Made by a program: the position numbers and the translations under genes
NCBI RefSeq assembly: GCF_026212465.1
Contig: NC_080051.1
Location: 22,208,727-22,272,726 of the forward strand
DNA from: Amaranthus tricolor
Lineage: Eukaryota > Streptophyta > Magnoliopsida > Caryophyllales > Amaranthaceae
Reading direction: 5' to 3'
DNA: 64,000 nt
In this document: piece by piece, positions 61,757 through 64,000 of the stretch
Position numbering within the stretch: the first letter of the stretch is position 1
Layout of the letters: the number at the start of each line of letters is the position of its first letter
The notes under the pieces: model-generated
Database searches by the model: none
Seen by the model: the letters and a program-made list of their open reading frames with translations, nothing else
Told to the model about the DNA's origin: nothing

Positions 61757-63002
61757 AAAATTTAATTATCACCTATCTTTGCACTCCATCAGCATATCCT
61801 CTAACTAAAAAAGTCTACCCTTCTAGAGAAGACATTAGACACTAACAGTTGTTGCCGGGTTTGCATTTCTCACTCGATTTAAGAAGTTGGTGTGGATTGC
61901 AATCCCATATCCAAATTATATTCACTTCGTTTTCATATATATTTTCATTAAAATATTTTACATAAAAAAATAATGTTTTTAAGAGATGTAAAAAATAAAA
62001 TGTTTGTACGAAATATCATTTGAATCATTTTATGTCATATTTGGGAATTATTATTTTACTTGAAAATTTAAAATTGGCTTAAATTTATTATTTGGCAAAT
62101 AAAAATTTTCAAATTTAAATTTAGATCAAATTTCACCATTATTTTTAAATTAGTTGAAGTTGAGAATAACTACCTAAACCTTGTCATTCTCAAATTTCTT
62201 TATTTATGATTTTATAATTGAAATTTATAATTTAAAATAAAATACTTGTTTCTAAATATTATATTTAATGTATAATTTTATAAATGGACAAATATAAAAT
62301 ATTGGTAGCCAACATTGGAGTTACCTATTGACTTGAAAATATGATTCACGAGAAACGTTATCTCAATTATCACCAACCAGTTTTCTACTGGGAAGAGGGC
62401 AACATGGACGTTGCCTCATCTCCTCAATTGGTAAATAACCTATCACTAAGTAATATACATCAACAAAATAAGAATTAAATTACCAATAATAAATATATTT
62501 TATTTGTCTATCAACGATGGATAGTATTTATTCAATTAACTATGTTTTTTGGGATAAAATGTAGACTAAATTAAATAAAAAAAATATCATCTTGACTAAT
62601 GAATTCATAAGGAAAATATAAACTCTTGATGTGATGATTGAAAGTCAAGCACTTCTTGTATTAACTCAACTTTCTTTTCGAGACAAATAAAAAAATTAAA
62701 AAATGTAAATAAATTTGTAAAGAATGATAATGGTATGGGGTGCACATAACACAATATCCGATTGATCGTAGTAAATGGAATGAAGATGAAAATATACGTA
62801 GGTGATGAGAATATGAATAATCATTCGCCATGAATAATGTGTGGATGCTAATTATAAAAGATTTTAATTGATATGGATACGAGAGACGTGTATCTGCACT
62901 CGTCTGCCTATATGTTAAATTAGGTTGAACTTAATGTGAATGTTAACATATTAACGAGAAACACGAGGTACACACATCTCATAAGCTAAGAAGATATATA
63001 TA
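61757..63002. other. Intergenic AT-rich region
   Basis: No supported gene, RNA or element boundary. Confidence 0.4.
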
Positions 63003-63290
63003 GGAAAAATTATCGTGAATCATACAACCTTTCGTTCATTTCGATACCAACTATTGATAAATCATGGATAATACAAACTTAAGGGGTTTTTTCCTTGAAT
63101 AATACCAACTTTAGTTTATTAACTAATTTACCAAAGTTTTTGTCATATAATCTCTTATAGTTTGATTTTTAACATTTTAGGTATATTCTAGGGAAACACC
63201 CCAAAAATTGGTATTATTCATTATTCATCAAAAGTTTGTACTATTCTAGGGAAATAAACAAAAGATTGTATTATTCCTGGTAGTTTTTCC
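63003..63290. mobile_element. Mutator-type MITE (GGAAAAATTACC family), 288 bp
   Basis: It starts GGAAAAATTATCGTG and ends CCTGGTAGTTTTTCC. The 9-mer ATATATATA lies on both sides (62994-63002 and 63291-63299), matching but in low-complexity sequence. Arms carry the family words AAATCATGGATAATAC and TATTATTCATTATTCATC. Confidence 0.8.
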
Positions 63291-64000
63291 ATATATATAT
63301 ACAATTCTAAAACCATATGACAATGGGAAAAAGGACTTCAATAACTTATAAGTATGCATACTATCTTGACATTCATAATTTGTGAATGTGAAATAAATCA
63401 TCTTTAATATCGTCTTGCCCTCCATGAGTCTCACGAGCCAAGAGGAAAAAAATAAGTAACGTCAGCAATAATCATTATATTAATTTATTTTTTTGTGAAA
63501 AATTAGTGATCTGGCTTTCAATTTATCGCGGAGCTTCCTTTAAATTCACTTCTCTATTAAAAAGAAAAAGAGAGTGAAAGTGACGAGCCTTATATGTGGA
63601 CAAGTTTGAAAGCTTGTAAACATAATTTCTATATTATGAAAGCTACTAGACATGGAAATGAAATTATTCATGCTTAATTATTGCTTTTATGAATAATTAC
63701 AAATTCACAATAATTAAAATTTTATTTATTATAGATTTTTATAAATTTTTGAACTTACAACCAAATAAATATATTATATCAAATATTAATAAAACTAATA
63801 TAAATTAATATTCAATAATGCCTTTATATTTTTTACAAATTCTCGATTCAGAAGGTGGCACAGTGAAATCATCTCTATTTAGCTAATCCAATATATATTT
63901 AGTTTTTTAAATGAACATTTATAATCTTAAAGTTAAAGTGGCTATTTAGAATTTTAAATTTATTACGTTTTATATTCAAAAGTGATCATTTATAACTTTA
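63291..64000. other. AT-rich window end
   Basis: No gene is seen. The last 100 bases carry AACATTTATAATCTTAAAG and TGATCATTTATAACTTTA words, like the interior of the foldback at 49654-49900, so an element may be cut by the window edge. Confidence 0.35.

Overview
This window looks like a nuclear chromosome segment of a dicot plant. The evidence is intron-split plant genes, about 70% A+T, long (TA)n arrays, and dense Stowaway, Mutator, CACTA, hAT, mariner and copia-type elements. A Caryophyllales/Amaranthaceae-type genome is a guess; nothing here fixes the species. Only two ordinary host genes can be supported. LAYOUT. 1-17370 is transposon-derived. A tRNA-derived SINE sits in (TA)n DNA at about 985-1110. 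Two Stowaway-like elements lie end to end at 1808-2572. A three-layer nest occupies 4170-8942: a 3.6-kb solo LTR with target duplication AAAAT lies inside a Mutator-type MITE, which lies inside a CACTA-like MITE. A 665-bp foldback element lies at 10206-10870, a TCTGA/TAA satellite block at 13711-14456, and a 511-bp solo LTR with duplication AAACC at 15533-16043. 18228-27132 (+) is a complete exportin-T (PAUSED) gene in 13 coding exons, with a leader intron and two telo boxes. Its 3.3-kb intron 11 carries two MITEs and a G-rich tract. 29276-38860 is repetitive: a 132-bp tandem array, a non-autonomous CACTA element with target duplication TTT (31274-32432), CACTA-like and Stowaway MITEs, and a copia RNase H tail. 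39576-42163 (-) is a complete five-exon receptor-like cytoplasmic kinase of the RIPK/PBL (RLCK-VII) type. 42979-45341 (-) is a broken copia element: LTR, primer site, protease, integrase and the start of reverse transcriptase, without gag. A hAT MITE with an exact 8-bp duplication lies at 46619-47292. 52451-56068 is a 3.6-kb plant mariner-like element with TA duplication. Its DD39D transposase is whole apart from two C-to-T stop codons, and a second, oppositely oriented small ORF lies inside it. From 56226 to the end the sequence is AT-rich, without host genes, holding two more Mutator-type MITEs. HOW THE PARTS RELATE. The exportin and kinase genes are unrelated neighbours that point towards each other; the elements between and inside them are the main content. 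The most useful discoveries are a Mutator-type MITE family (TIR GGAAAAATTACC) defined by five copies with 9-bp target duplications, the mariner element with its extra ORF, and a foldback family whose copies share GAGACCGTCTC-like ends but carry different internal tandem repeats. No rRNA, functional tRNA, CRISPR or bacterial-type system was seen.
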